A stretch of DNA of 56,768 nt from CAIPVR01 sp049316905 (GCA_049316905.1 JBMOJH010000011.1:1-56768); one strand, 5' to 3'; shown: positions 1 to 7,981, counted from the stretch's first letter. Notes: generated from the letters alone by a model not told the origin. A program made the numbers and translations.

Positions 1-169
1 GGCCCGACGCTTCCCGGTCAGGCCGACGCCACGAGCTGCCTCCGCTCAGTCCTCGGTGCTCGACAGCGCTGCGACGACGGCCCCGATCTCTTCGAGGGCT
101 GCCTCGAGTTCGTCAGCGAATCCCGCGGCGGGCATCACCTGGCCGCGGTGGCGTGTCGGATCGCCTCGT

Positions 170-175
170 TACACT
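170..175 (+). promoter_or_regulatory. -10 box (TACACT), likely leaderless start
   Basis: TACACT ends 6 nt before the GTG at 182, so transcription would begin at or next to the start codon. This placement is the reason for choosing the GTG at 182. Confidence 0.4.
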
Positions 176-181
176 CCCGAG

Positions 182-352
182 GTGCCCGAGCAGCGTGACA
201 CCTCCGACGAGGTCCGTGAGCTGCAACTGGCGGCGATCAGAGCGATGACTCCCACGAGGAGGATCCAGGTCGCGATCGAGATGTCGGAGCTCGCTGCTCG
301 CATCAGTGCCGCCGGGGCGGCACAACGGTCGTCCCCACCGGCCGTCCGGTGA
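182..352 (+). CDS. Small partner protein of a nucleotidyltransferase (antitoxin-like position)
   Basis: A 56-residue protein whose GTG start follows a -10-like box and whose TGA overlaps the GTG of the next gene (GTGA, 4 bp). This implies translational coupling. The core reads VRELQLAAIRAM...RIQVAIEMSELAARI, predicted to be two amphipathic helices. From memory, short proteins of this kind (containing 'ELSE/VREL'-like helices) often precede genes for AbiEii/MNT-like nucleotidyltransferases. The order small gene then nucleotidyltransferase is typical of a toxin-antitoxin or minimal nucleotidyltransferase/HEPN-type pair, but no HEPN motif is visible and the function is unproven. The open frame continues upstream to 56, but that part is low-complexity Ser/Ala and does not look coding. 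Confidence 0.5.
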   Translation: MPEQRDTSDEVRELQLAAIRAMTPTRRIQVAIEMSELAARISAAGAAQRSSPPAVR

Positions 353-897
353 GCGGTTTCACCGAGTTCGTCTCGGCCGTGCTCAACTCGCTGAACACAT
401 GCGGCGTTCCCTACCTCGTGACCGGATCGTTCGCGTCGATCTTCTACTCCGAGCCCCGGACCACGATGGACATCGACCTCGTGGTGCGCGCTCCGTTCGA
501 ACAGCTCGAGTTGTTCCGGGAGCAGATGCTGGAGCTGGGGCTGTACGTACCCTCCGTCGACCCCGACACCGACATGTTCAACGTCATCGACACCGCCTCC
601 GGGTGGAAGGCCGACATCATCGTCTGGACGGATGAGCCGTTCGAGCGGGAGCGTTTCGAACGGCGGGCGCAGGTCGAATTGCTGCCGGGGGTGACGGCCT
701 GGATCCCGACGGTCGAGGACATGATCCTGGCCAAGCTCCGCTGGACCCGTGACCGCGACTCGGCACTGCAGCTGCGCGACGTCGAGTCGATGATCGAGAT
801 CAACCGTGAGGCCCTCGACCACCACCACCTCCGCACGTGGGCGGCGGAACTCGACGTGCTGGACCGGCTCGACGCACTGCTCGGTGCGCTCGGATGA
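349..897 (+). CDS. Nucleotidyltransferase-fold protein (AbiEii/MNT-like)
   Basis: A 182-residue protein with the pol-beta nucleotidyltransferase signature. GSFAS lies at residues 26-30, a D-I-D pair at 41-43 after RTTM, and a third acidic residue in KADII near 89. Together these give the usual metal-binding carboxylate triad. Such enzymes transfer nucleotides to proteins, RNA or small molecules. Stand-alone versions with a small upstream partner are common in toxin-antitoxin-like pairs and on mobile elements. The C-terminal half contains the LAKLRW helix typical of this group. It overlaps the preceding small gene by 4 bp. It ends about 45 bp before a 3' tRNA-Ser fragment, which suggests it was carried in on an integrated element. 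The substrate cannot be deduced. Confidence 0.75.
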   Translation: MSGFTEFVSAVLNSLNTCGVPYLVTGSFASIFYSEPRTTMDIDLVVRAPFEQLELFREQMLELGLYVPSVDPDTDMFNVIDTASGWKADIIVWTDEPFERERFERRAQVELLPGVTAWIPTVEDMILAKLRWTRDRDSALQLRDVESMIEINREALDHHHLRTWAAELDVLDRLDALLGALG

Positions 898-942
898 GTC
901 GCGCGGACCGGTCCCGTAGAGGGAGCGGAGCCCGCCGCCACA

Positions 943-993
943 ACCGTTGAGGTCGCAAGGCCTCCGAGGGTTCGAATCCCTCACTCTCCGCCA
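943..993 (+). other. 3' fragment of a tRNA-Ser gene, candidate attachment site
   Basis: The sequence reads as the 3' half of a class II tRNA. It has a CCGTT anticodon-stem 3' strand, a variable-arm hairpin GAGGTC-GCAA-GGCCTC, a T arm GAGGG-TTCGAAT-CCCTC, an acceptor strand ACTCTCC, a discriminator G and an encoded CCA. The partner acceptor strand GGAGAGT, the D arm and the anticodon loop are not found upstream. The piece is therefore truncated, and most likely a duplicated att site left by an integrase that uses the tRNA 3' end. A strong terminator hairpin follows, as it would for an intact tRNA. Confidence 0.7.
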
Positions 994-1004
994 CCACGGT
1001 CACC

Positions 1005-1038
1005 CGGACGGGCCCCTGCCACGGCAGGGGCCCGTCCG
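1005..1038. terminator. Strong hairpin terminator
   Basis: Two perfectly complementary 16-nt arms (1005-1020 and 1023-1038) are separated by AC, so the innermost pairs must open to form the loop. There is no U-tract, as is usual in high-GC actinobacteria. It can serve the tRNA remnant on the plus strand and the radical SAM gene ending at 1053 on the minus strand. Confidence 0.75.
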
Positions 1039-1052
1039 CGTGGGGTCCGCCC

Positions 1053-2666
1053 TCAGCCCCGCCGGGCCGGGTCGATGGCCACGGCCACCGGACGCGGCGG
1101 CGGGGCGTGTGCGAGCAGCACGTCGGAACGGACGACCCGGAGGACGGCGCCGCCGTCGGGCGTGCTCCACGACACCATCCGGAGCACGGCACCCGCCTTG
1201 TCCCGGACCTGGCGGCCGAGCATCAGCACGTGCTCCACGAACTCGGTCCCCACGAACTCCTCCGACACCCAGATGCCACCACCGAAGGGGGCGGCCAACA
1301 CGTTCAGCAGCTCGTCGAACCGTCGGGCGGGCGCCTCGTCGGTGGGGTCGAGGCCCAGCGGCGTGGCGTCGCCCGACACCACGAGCCCGGTCCGGTCGAG
1401 CACCAGCTCGGCCATCGGCTCACCGCCGTCGCGCCACGGGGCGAGCAGGGCATCGGCGCCCGGGGGCGGGACATGACGGTCGACGGGCGGCCCGTCGGGG
1501 CCGTCGAGCACCGTCGCCAGCACGTGACGGGCGTTGCCGAACTCGGCACCCCGCATCTGGCGGGCGCGCGCCGCGGGGTCCGACCGGAGCTCGAGCTCGT
1601 CCTCGAGGCGCAGCAGCTCCCGACGCCACATCGTGAGGTTCAGCTGCAGCTCGTGCCCGAGGAGCTCGTCCTCGCGGCGGTAGGCCTCGACCACCCGCCG
1701 CAGGTCGTCGGTGGGCAGGGCCTGCACGCCGAACTCGGGTTCCATCACGGTCTGGACCTTGACCGGGATGCCCCGTTCCTCGGCCCAGCGGAGCATCGCC
1801 GGGAACTCGTGCGCATTCTGGCGGACGAGGGACCAGCTGAGCCCGAACGGGCGGCCCCGTTCGGCGGTGTAGCGGCGGAACCGGTCGATGTTGCGATACA
1901 CCTCGTCGAACGAGGCCCCGACCCGGATCGACTCGAAGGTCTCGCGGGTGATGCCGTCGACCGACACGGTGAGCTGGAAGTCGAGCCGGTCGAGCAGCGC
2001 CTCGACGCGTTCGTTCCACACGGTCCCGTTGGTCGTGGCGCTGCAGCGGACGGGGCGGTCCATCTCCATCAGGAGGTCCCACACCCGCTGGTGCTCACGG
2101 ACCAGGAAGGGTTCCCCTCCGATGAAGTCGGCGAAGTCGCAGTGCTCCAGGAACGGCACCAGCTCCTCGAAGAAGCGGTCGTCGTAGACGTGGGGCAGCG
2201 GCGGGAGGTGGTCGCGCCGGGACCGGATGGTCGAGGACTCGTCACCGCCGCACATCACGCACTGCAGGTTGCAGGTGTTGTGCAGGGAGAACGTGAGGAT
2301 CGACGGCCACTCCGGAACCGGGCCGCCGGAGTAGCCGAACTGGTCGTAGTAGTCGCGGGGGAGCTCCCCGGGGGTGTGCTCCAGCCGGTAGCGGCACACG
2401 CCGCAGCCGGGCCCCACGTCGCCCGCCGACAGCGCGTTGCGGAGCGCCGCCATCCGGCGACCTTCCCAGATCTCGCGCAGACTCTGCCGTCGCACGTCGC
2501 CGACCGGGTAGAGCGCGTTGGCGCAGCAGGCCTGCACCAGGCCGTAGGGACCGAACTCCATGGTCACGAAGGGCGCGGCGCACACGACCCGGGAGTCCGG
2601 CAGGGGACGCCGTTCGGACCAGCGGTGGAGGTACGGCCCGGCCGTGGCCGGCGGCCGATCGGACAT
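1053..2666 (-). CDS. Radical SAM protein with N-terminal twitch/SPASM-like cysteines
   Basis: A 537-residue protein. The [4Fe-4S]/SAM motif CNLQCVMC lies at residues 132-139 (CxxxCxxC). Before it, residues 29-91 carry CAAPF, ACC and CGVC cysteines around G-x-V and SLREIW segments. This resembles a twitch/SPASM auxiliary-cluster domain placed ahead of the radical SAM barrel. The GGEPF segment and TTNG match the usual barrel features. About 140 C-terminal residues match no domain I know. The ATG at 2666 is preferred because a TACCCT box sits 6 nt upstream; two earlier in-frame starts lie in low-complexity sequence. It is transcribed divergently from the YCII gene, and no peptide substrate gene is visible beside it. 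The product is unknown. Confidence 0.8.
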   Translation of the reverse strand: MSDRPPATAGPYLHRWSERRPLPDSRVVCAAPFVTMEFGPYGLVQACCANALYPVGDVRRQSLREIWEGRRMAALRNALSAGDVGPGCGVCRYRLEHTPGELPRDYYDQFGYSGGPVPEWPSILTFSLHNTCNLQCVMCGGDESSTIRSRRDHLPPLPHVYDDRFFEELVPFLEHCDFADFIGGEPFLVREHQRVWDLLMEMDRPVRCSATTNGTVWNERVEALLDRLDFQLTVSVDGITRETFESIRVGASFDEVYRNIDRFRRYTAERGRPFGLSWSLVRQNAHEFPAMLRWAEERGIPVKVQTVMEPEFGVQALPTDDLRRVVEAYRREDELLGHELQLNLTMWRRELLRLEDELELRSDPAARARQMRGAEFGNARHVLATVLDGPDGPPVDRHVPPPGADALLAPWRDGGEPMAELVLDRTGLVVSGDATPLGLDPTDEAPARRFDELLNVLAAPFGGGIWVSEEFVGTEFVEHVLMLGRQVRDKAGAVLRMVSWSTPDGGAVLRVVRSDVLLAHAPPPRPVAVAIDPARRG

Positions 2667-2672
2667 GGGCTC

Positions 2673-2678
2673 AGGGTA
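2673..2678 (-). promoter_or_regulatory. -10 box TACCCT of the radical SAM gene
   Basis: TACCCT on the minus strand, 6 nt before the ATG at 2666. Confidence 0.4.
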
Positions 2679-2769
2679 CCGGTCGGGCTCCGCCGCGCTC
2701 ATCGGGACGGCACCACGGCGGTCGCCGACGACCATTCCCGGTGACGCTGCGGAAATATCTCCGGAGGGC

Positions 2770-2795
2770 TGTCGATTCCCCCTTCGGGCTGCGTC
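2770..2795 (+). promoter_or_regulatory. Candidate ECF42-type promoter
   Basis: TGTCGA (2770-2775), a 16-nt spacer, then CGTC (2792-2795). As I recall, published work on the ECF42 group reports a -35 of TGTCGA and a -10 of CGA/TC upstream of the DGPF genes. This would make the operon self-activated. A GGAG ribosome site lies upstream of the ATG at 2846. Confidence 0.5.
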
Positions 2796-2845
2796 ATCAC
2801 CATGAGAACCGGCGACGGACCGGTCACGACACAAGGAGCACGGCG

Positions 2846-3205
2846 ATGGAGTACCTCATCCTCATCCACCAGGACGAGTCGTCCGAGGGGCCCGCCCCGG
2901 GCACCCCGGAGTTCGACCAGATGATGGCGGGCTGGATGGCCTACAACCAGGAGCTGATCGACGGCGGGCACTGGATCGCCGGCGCCAGCCTCGCCCCCAC
3001 GACCACGGCGACCACCGTGCGGAAGTCCATCGACGGGATGAGCCTCACCGACGGGCCCTTCGCCGAGACCAAGGAGCAGCTCGGCGGCTTCTACCTGGTG
3101 AGCGCGGCCGACCTCGACGAGGCGCTCGAGCTGGCCCGACGCGTCCCGGCTCCCGTCGGGTCGATCGAGGTGCGGCCGGTGGCCTTCCGGCCCGATGCCG
3201 GCTGA
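2846..3205 (+). CDS. YCII/DGPF-domain protein
   Basis: A 119-residue protein starting MEYLILIHQDE, with the conserved DGPFAETKEQLGGFYLV stretch near residues 74-90 that defines DGPF/YCII proteins. These have a ferredoxin-like alpha/beta fold and are widespread partners of ECF42 sigma factors. Their biochemical role is not settled, although a sensing or catalytic role has been suggested. The ATG has a good AGGAG ribosome site. The 3' end overlaps the sigma factor gene by 11 bp, so the two are co-translated. A TGTCGA-N16-CGTC promoter upstream suggests transcription by the partner sigma factor. Confidence 0.88.
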   Translation: MEYLILIHQDESSEGPAPGTPEFDQMMAGWMAYNQELIDGGHWIAGASLAPTTTATTVRKSIDGMSLTDGPFAETKEQLGGFYLVSAADLDEALELARRVPAPVGSIEVRPVAFRPDAG

Positions 3206-4460
3206 CGCCACCGCAGCCCTCACACGCGCGGCGCGGGAGGAGGGCGGGCGGGTGCTCGCCCTCCTCGCGCGTCGCCTCGGGGATCTCGACCTCGCCGACG
3301 AGGCGGTGCAGGACGCCATGGTGGAAGCGGCGCGCACGTGGCCGGTGGCCGGCGTGCCCGACAACCCGGGCGCCTGGCTCTACGCGGTGGCCCGTCGTCG
3401 CGCGCTCGACCGCGTCCGGCGGCGAGAGGTGCGGACGCGCCACGAGCACGAGGGGGCGGCCGACCCCGCCCGGGCGATCGGCGGGCCGGCGGACGAGCCG
3501 GACACCGACGACGGGTACGGGATCGATGAACGGGGCGACCTGCCCGACGAGCGGCTCCGGTTGATGTTCCTGTGCTGCCATCCGTCGCTCGACACCGAGG
3601 CGCAGGTCGCGCTCACGCTGCGTCTCGTCGGCGGCCTCACCACCGACGAGATCGCCGCCGCGTTCCTCGTGCCCGAGCCCACGCTGGCCCAGCGCATCGT
3701 GCGGGCGAAGCGGAAGGTGCGCGCCGCCGGCATCCCGTTGTCGGTCCCCGCCGACCCGGCGAGCCGGCTCGGCCCGGTGCTGGCCGTGCTCTACCTCGTG
3801 TTCAACGAGGGGTACCTCAGCCGATCCGGTGACGACGCGACCCAGCGGGTGGACCTGGTGCACGAGGCGATCCGTCTGACGGAGGTGCTGCACCGTCTGC
3901 TCCCCGACGAGGCCGAGGTCACGGGACTGCTGGCGCTCCAGCTCTTCCACTCGGCGCGTTCCGCGGCCCGCACCGCCCCCGACGGCTCGCTCGTCCTGCT
4001 CGAACACCAGGACCGGACCCGGTGGGACCTGCCGACCATCCGGTCCGCCAACGCCCTGCTGGTCGACTGCCTCCGCCGACGGGACCCCGGGCCCTACCAA
4101 CTGCAGGCCTACATCGCGTCGCTCCACGCGAACGCCCGCACGGCGGCGGACACCGACTGGCCCGCGATCGTGGCGGCCTACGACCAGCTGGTCGCGATGA
4201 CCGACTCACCCGTGGTCCGGCTGAACCGGTGCGTGGCGGTGGCGATGGCCGACGGACCGGGGGCCGGTCTCGCCGCGATCTCACAGGTCGACGGCCTCGA
4301 GCGGTACCACCTGCTGCACGCCACGCGCGCCGAGCTGCTCAACCGGGCGGGCCGGACGACGGAGGCGGTGGCGTCCTTCCGGTCGGCCCGGGAGCTCGCC
4401 ACCAGCGAGGCCGAGCGTCGGCACCTCGACGACCGGATGCGGGCCCTCGGGCACCACTGA
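3195..4460 (+). CDS. ECF sigma factor, ECF42-like with long C-terminal extension
   Basis: A 421-residue sigma-70 family factor. Region 2 covers roughly residues 10-75, including DEAVQDAMVEAARTWP and NPGAWLYAVARRRALD. Region 4 follows near 125-180, with TLRLVGGLTTDEIAAAFLV. About 230 further residues form a helical extension ending in repeats that look TPR-like (ASFRSARELA). That extension and the adjacent DGPF gene are the hallmarks of the ECF42 group, which generally lacks a dedicated anti-sigma factor; none is encoded nearby. The extension is thought to be needed for activity. Overlap with the DGPF gene fixes the start. Confidence 0.88.
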   Translation: MPADATAALTRAAREEGGRVLALLARRLGDLDLADEAVQDAMVEAARTWPVAGVPDNPGAWLYAVARRRALDRVRRREVRTRHEHEGAADPARAIGGPADEPDTDDGYGIDERGDLPDERLRLMFLCCHPSLDTEAQVALTLRLVGGLTTDEIAAAFLVPEPTLAQRIVRAKRKVRAAGIPLSVPADPASRLGPVLAVLYLVFNEGYLSRSGDDATQRVDLVHEAIRLTEVLHRLLPDEAEVTGLLALQLFHSARSAARTAPDGSLVLLEHQDRTRWDLPTIRSANALLVDCLRRRDPGPYQLQAYIASLHANARTAADTDWPAIVAAYDQLVAMTDSPVVRLNRCVAVAMADGPGAGLAAISQVDGLERYHLLHATRAELLNRAGRTTEAVASFRSARELATSEAERRHLDDRMRALGHH

Positions 4461-4502
4461 CCCACGGACCCGGGGTCCGCTCCGCCGTGCGGCCGCCGGC
4501 GC

Positions 4503-5813
4503 TCACCAGTGCACGTCGAACCAACCGGCGAAACCGATCGCGAGCGCGACCGAGCACCCGGCCGACAGGACGAGGACCACCGCGCGGGCCGTCGGCCGGG
4601 CCACGAACCACGGCGCGACCAGCGCGGCGAGGAACGGGACCACCGGGAGGAGGTACCGCCCCGACGGCGCCATCCACCGCGTGAACAACCACGCCATCGC
4701 GGCGAGCGACCACGCCAGCGCGGTCAGGGCCCACCCGAACCGTCGTCCCAGTGCCGGGGCGCACACCACCGCCGCGACGAACACGAGGGTGGCGCCGAGC
4801 TCGTTCAGCACGTCGGCGGGTGTGAAGATCTCGAGCAGCGGCTCCACCAGGAAGCTGGCCTTGATCCACGTGTGCCAGTCGGTCAGCCCGCCGTGGCCGT
4901 AGCCCCCCGACACCTGCGTGGACCAGAAGTAGAGCGGATCGCCCGCGTGGCGCTGCAGGAACACCATGTAGGCGACCACGCCCCAGAGCGACAGCAGCAC
5001 CGCCGCGTGCACCGGGCGCAGCCGGCGCGGACGCAGCCGCACCCCGCGGCAGGTGGCCCACCCCCGCCGGACGGCGTCGACCACCCGCTCCCGGACGGTC
5101 CGGATCGACGGATCGGCCGCCACCCGGGCGGGGACCACCAGGGCACCATTGCGGTCGAGCGCGGCGACCACCAGCGCCGGCACCACCGCGAGGCCGGTCG
5201 GGCGGACCGCCGTGGCCGCCCCGCCGACGACGCCGGCCAGCACCCAGTGGTCGCGCCCGGCGAGCACGACCGCCCCGAGCACGAGGGCCATGAGGAGTGG
5301 GTCGCTGTACGCCACGCCGAACAGCACGAACGCCCACGGGTACAGCAGCAGGAAGGCGAGCGCGGTCCGGCGCACCCGGAGGTCGAGTCCCACCTGGAGC
5401 ATCCAGGCCCACGCGAGCAGCGCCACCGCCAGGCCCGACGCCATCGACACCAGCACCGCGGCCGTGCCCCAGTCGACCCCCAGGGAGTGCACGGCCCGGA
5501 TCGCCAGGGCGTAGCCGGGGAAGCCCGCCTCGAGGCCCTCGGCGAGCCGGTACCCGTGCTCGGCCACCCGCAGGTACAACCCGGCGTCCCACGCGATGCG
5601 CCCTGCGAACGGCTGGAAACGTCCGGGGAGGAGCGTGGTGGTGCCCGACCAGCCGAACGCGGACCAGCGCCATGCCACCTGCTGGATCCAGTTCAGGGCC
5701 GCGGCGACGAGGAACCAGCCGAGCACCGGCTCGGCCCAATGTGTCGCGACCCGAGCCCCGCGGGCACCGGGCGACCGTCCACTCGCGGCGACCGCAGCTT
5801 CCACTCGCTCCAT
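4503..5813 (-). CDS. GPI18/PIG-V-like membrane glycosyltransferase
   Basis: A 436-residue polytopic membrane protein with about 9-11 hydrophobic segments. The first luminal-type loop contains WDAGLYLRVAEHGYR near residues 74-88, like the W-D-x-x-x-Y-x-x-I-A-x-x-G-Y motif of GPI mannosyltransferase II (PIG-V/GPI18) relatives. LYPWAFVLFGVAYSDP and AVRPTGLAV follow, also typical. Bacterial members are predicted to transfer a sugar, probably mannose from a polyprenyl carrier, to an exported acceptor. Several secreted proteins with Thr/Ser-rich tails in this window could be acceptors, but that is inference. It is a single gene, divergent from the GNAT gene. Confidence 0.75.
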   Translation of the reverse strand: MERVEAAVAASGRSPGARGARVATHWAEPVLGWFLVAAALNWIQQVAWRWSAFGWSGTTTLLPGRFQPFAGRIAWDAGLYLRVAEHGYRLAEGLEAGFPGYALAIRAVHSLGVDWGTAAVLVSMASGLAVALLAWAWMLQVGLDLRVRRTALAFLLLYPWAFVLFGVAYSDPLLMALVLGAVVLAGRDHWVLAGVVGGAATAVRPTGLAVVPALVVAALDRNGALVVPARVAADPSIRTVRERVVDAVRRGWATCRGVRLRPRRLRPVHAAVLLSLWGVVAYMVFLQRHAGDPLYFWSTQVSGGYGHGGLTDWHTWIKASFLVEPLLEIFTPADVLNELGATLVFVAAVVCAPALGRRFGWALTALAWSLAAMAWLFTRWMAPSGRYLLPVVPFLAALVAPWFVARPTARAVVLVLSAGCSVALAIGFAGWFDVHW

Positions 5814-5880
5814 CGACGACCCCGGCGCCCGACGCTACCGGAGCACCCGACCCGGCCCCGAGGCGTGGCACCCTTCGGAC

Positions 5881-6789
5881 ATGACCGGACCCTCGGGACC
5901 GCCGCCGCTACCAGCGGGGTACCGCATCGATGCGCTCGGCCGGCGTGAGCTGCAGGTGCTCGCCGACTGGGCGGCCGCGGAGGGCTGGAACCCCGGCCGG
6001 GGGGACCTCGACGTGGCCCGGGCCGTCGACCCACAGGCCTTCCTCGCGTTGCGGGACGGCGACGAGCTCGTCGGCGCAGGCTCGATCCTCTCCCTCGGCG
6101 GGGCCATGGGCTTCATGGGTCTCTTCATCGTGCGCGAGGACCACCGCGGACGGGGGCTGGGCACCGCGTTGTGGCACCACCGTCTGCACCGTCTCGTCGA
6201 CCGGCTCGCGCCCGGCGCGCCGATCGGGATGGACGGGGTGTTCGCGATGGTGCCGTTCTACGAGTCCGGGGGTTTCGTCCTCGCCCACCGGGACCTCCGC
6301 ATGGAGGGGACGGTGGGTGCCGTGCCGGCCGGGCCCGCAGGACCGCGGGTCGGTGACGTGCTGCCGGCGACCGCGCCCCCGGTCGACCGCAACGAGCTCG
6401 TACGTCTCGACGAGCGGTGCCTCGGCGCCGCCCGACCGGAGTTCCTGCTTCGGTGGATCGACCGCCCCGGCGTGCGGGCCACGGCACTCCTACGCGATGG
6501 CGCCGTGGTGGGGCTGGGCGTCACGCGCCCGTGCGAAGTGGGCCACAAGCTGGGCCCCTTCCTCGCGCCCGACCGGGTGGGTGCGACGGCGCTGCTCGCC
6601 GACCTGCTCGAACCGCTCCGGGGCGGCCGGCTCCAGTGGGACGTGCCGGAGCCCAACAGGGTGGCGCTGGAACTCGCCGCTGACCTCGGCCTGGCGGAGT
6701 CGTTCGGATGTGCCCGGATGTACCGCGGCCCGGCACCGGCGGTACCCGTGAGCGAGGTGTTCGGGGTGACGAGCTTCGAGTTCGGCTAG
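5881..6789 (+). CDS. GNAT-family N-acetyltransferase with YitH-like C-terminal domain
   Basis: A 302-residue protein. The N-terminal GNAT domain has motif A at about residues 81-98 (IVREDHRGRGLGTALW), with the R-x-x-G-x-G acetyl-CoA pyrophosphate loop, and FYESGGF at about 123-129. The second half lacks a clear second acetyl-CoA loop and resembles the C-terminal domain of YitH/HolE-like acetyltransferases. The acceptor substrate is unknown. The ATG at 5881 follows CACCCT by 6 nt. It converges on uppP, with hairpin-forming sequence between them. Confidence 0.82.
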   Translation: MTGPSGPPPLPAGYRIDALGRRELQVLADWAAAEGWNPGRGDLDVARAVDPQAFLALRDGDELVGAGSILSLGGAMGFMGLFIVREDHRGRGLGTALWHHRLHRLVDRLAPGAPIGMDGVFAMVPFYESGGFVLAHRDLRMEGTVGAVPAGPAGPRVGDVLPATAPPVDRNELVRLDERCLGAARPEFLLRWIDRPGVRATALLRDGAVVGLGVTRPCEVGHKLGPFLAPDRVGATALLADLLEPLRGGRLQWDVPEPNRVALELAADLGLAESFGCARMYRGPAPAVPVSEVFGVTSFEFG

Positions 6790-6809
6790 GCGGTCGGCGA
6801 CGCGGGCGG

Positions 6810-6842
6810 TCCCGGTGCCGGTGGGCCGGCCCGCGGGCCGGG
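6810..6842. terminator. Possible bidirectional terminator
   Basis: Nested hairpin potential: TCCCGG pairs with CCGGGA outside, and GCCGG-TGGG-CCGGC forms inside. It lies in the 55-bp gap between two convergent genes. Confidence 0.4.
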
Positions 6843-6844
6843 AA

Positions 6845-7852
6845 TCAGATCACGCCGCCCAGCAGCAACGCGATCGCGAGGCCGGCCACCGCGAACCGGT
6901 ACCAGGCGAAGATCGACAGGTCGTGGCGCTCGAGGTAGGTGATCAGCCACTTGATGGCGAGCACCGCGGAGATGAGCGCGAACAGCGCGCCGATCAGCGG
7001 GTTGACCACGCCGAACTGGTCCACCAGCGTGCCGCCGTCCTTCGCCAGCTTGAAGAACGTGGCCGCGCTCAGCGTGGCGAAGCCGAGCAGGAAGCTGAAC
7101 TCCACCGCGGCGGGCACGGCCACCCCCACGAGCAGTGCGCCGAGGATCGTCGCCAGCGACCGGCTGGTGCCGGGCCACAGGGCCACACACTGGGCGAGGC
7201 CGATGATCAGGGCCTGCCGGTACGTGATGGACAGCAGCGGATCGGTGCCCACCTCGGCGACCACGCCGCGGTCGGGGATCCGGCCGGTGCGCTCGAGCAC
7301 GAGGATCAGGATGCCGCCGACGATCCAGGCGATCACCACCGGCCACGGGCCGAACAGCAGGTCCTCGATCTTCTTGTCGAGGGCGGCGCCGAGCACCGCC
7401 GCAGGGAGGAAGGCGATCACGAGGACGATCAGCAGGTGGCGACCGGCCTCCGACCGACCCACGAGGCCGAGGAGCATGTCGCGGAACCGCCGCCAGAACA
7501 GTCCGGCCACGGCGAGGATCGCCCCGAACTGGATGGCGATCGCGTAGGTGTTCACCGCCTCGAGCCCCGCGCTGCCCTTCTCGTCGGGGAGACCGAGCAG
7601 CCGGGACGCGATCAGCAGGTGACCCGTCGAGGAGATCGGGAGGTACTCGGTGATCCCCTCGACCACGCCGAGGATCGCCGCCTTCCACCAGGTGAGGGCG
7701 ACGTCGACCTCCTGCGCGGCACCGCCGACCAGCGAGGCGGCCGCCGCGGGGCGGGCCGCGGCGGCCACCAGCAGCAGCGTCGCCACTCCGAACACCGCCC
7801 GCCGGAAACGGGGCGTGGTGGCGGGGAACCGCAGGGAGCTGGGTACGGGCAT
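6845..7852 (-). CDS. uppP: Undecaprenyl-diphosphatase UppP
   Basis: A 335-residue integral membrane enzyme that dephosphorylates undecaprenyl diphosphate to recycle the lipid carrier of peptidoglycan. The two signature regions are present: GVVEGITEYLPISSTGH near residues 62-78 and PGTSRS near 205-210. About eight membrane segments follow. The ATG at 7852 adds about 55 residues before the family core, including a hydrophobic stretch ending AAAARPAAAAS that looks like a signal sequence. A CAAAGT box 6 nt upstream supports this long form. An in-frame GTG just before ALTWWKAAIL would give the standard length. BacA is the older name; overexpression is linked to bacitracin resistance. Confidence 0.93.
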   Translation of the reverse strand: MPVPSSLRFPATTPRFRRAVFGVATLLLVAAAARPAAAASLVGGAAQEVDVALTWWKAAILGVVEGITEYLPISSTGHLLIASRLLGLPDEKGSAGLEAVNTYAIAIQFGAILAVAGLFWRRFRDMLLGLVGRSEAGRHLLIVLVIAFLPAAVLGAALDKKIEDLLFGPWPVVIAWIVGGILILVLERTGRIPDRGVVAEVGTDPLLSITYRQALIIGLAQCVALWPGTSRSLATILGALLVGVAVPAAVEFSFLLGFATLSAATFFKLAKDGGTLVDQFGVVNPLIGALFALISAVLAIKWLITYLERHDLSIFAWYRFAVAGLAIALLLGGVI

Positions 7853-7858
7853 CCGGAC

Positions 7859-7864
7859 ACTTTG
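7859..7864 (-). promoter_or_regulatory. -10-like box CAAAGT of uppP
   Basis: CAAAGT on the minus strand, 6 nt before the ATG at 7852. It supports the N-terminally extended start. Confidence 0.3.
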
Positions 7865-7975
7865 CACCCGCGAACCCCGGTGACCCAACAACCTCACCGA
7901 TCCTTTACCGGCCCGCCCCGGCCGACCATCCGGCCGGCACCGGGCCGACCCCCGGGGCCGGCTGGACACCACGGG

Positions 7976-7981
7976 TACCCT
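7976..7981 (+). promoter_or_regulatory. -10 box TACCCT of the ABC exporter
   Basis: TACCCT ends 7 nt before the ATG at 7989. Confidence 0.4.

Noticed and set aside
46..138. Minus-strand open frame encoding MPAAGFADELEAALEEIGAV and a few more residues
   Set aside because: About 29 residues with good codon bias, but no ribosome site or promoter, and it overlaps the promoter region of the gene at 182. It may be the tail of nothing; left out of the list.
943..993. Complete tRNA-Ser
   Set aside because: No 5' acceptor strand, D arm or anticodon loop could be found within 90 bases upstream; only the 3' part is present.
1107..2744. Long plus-strand open frame of 545 codons opposite the radical SAM gene
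   Set aside because: Shadow of the minus-strand gene; its translation is rich in His, Arg and Gly with no domain. Similar long antisense frames at 46633-52608 and 54218-56362 were rejected for the same reason.
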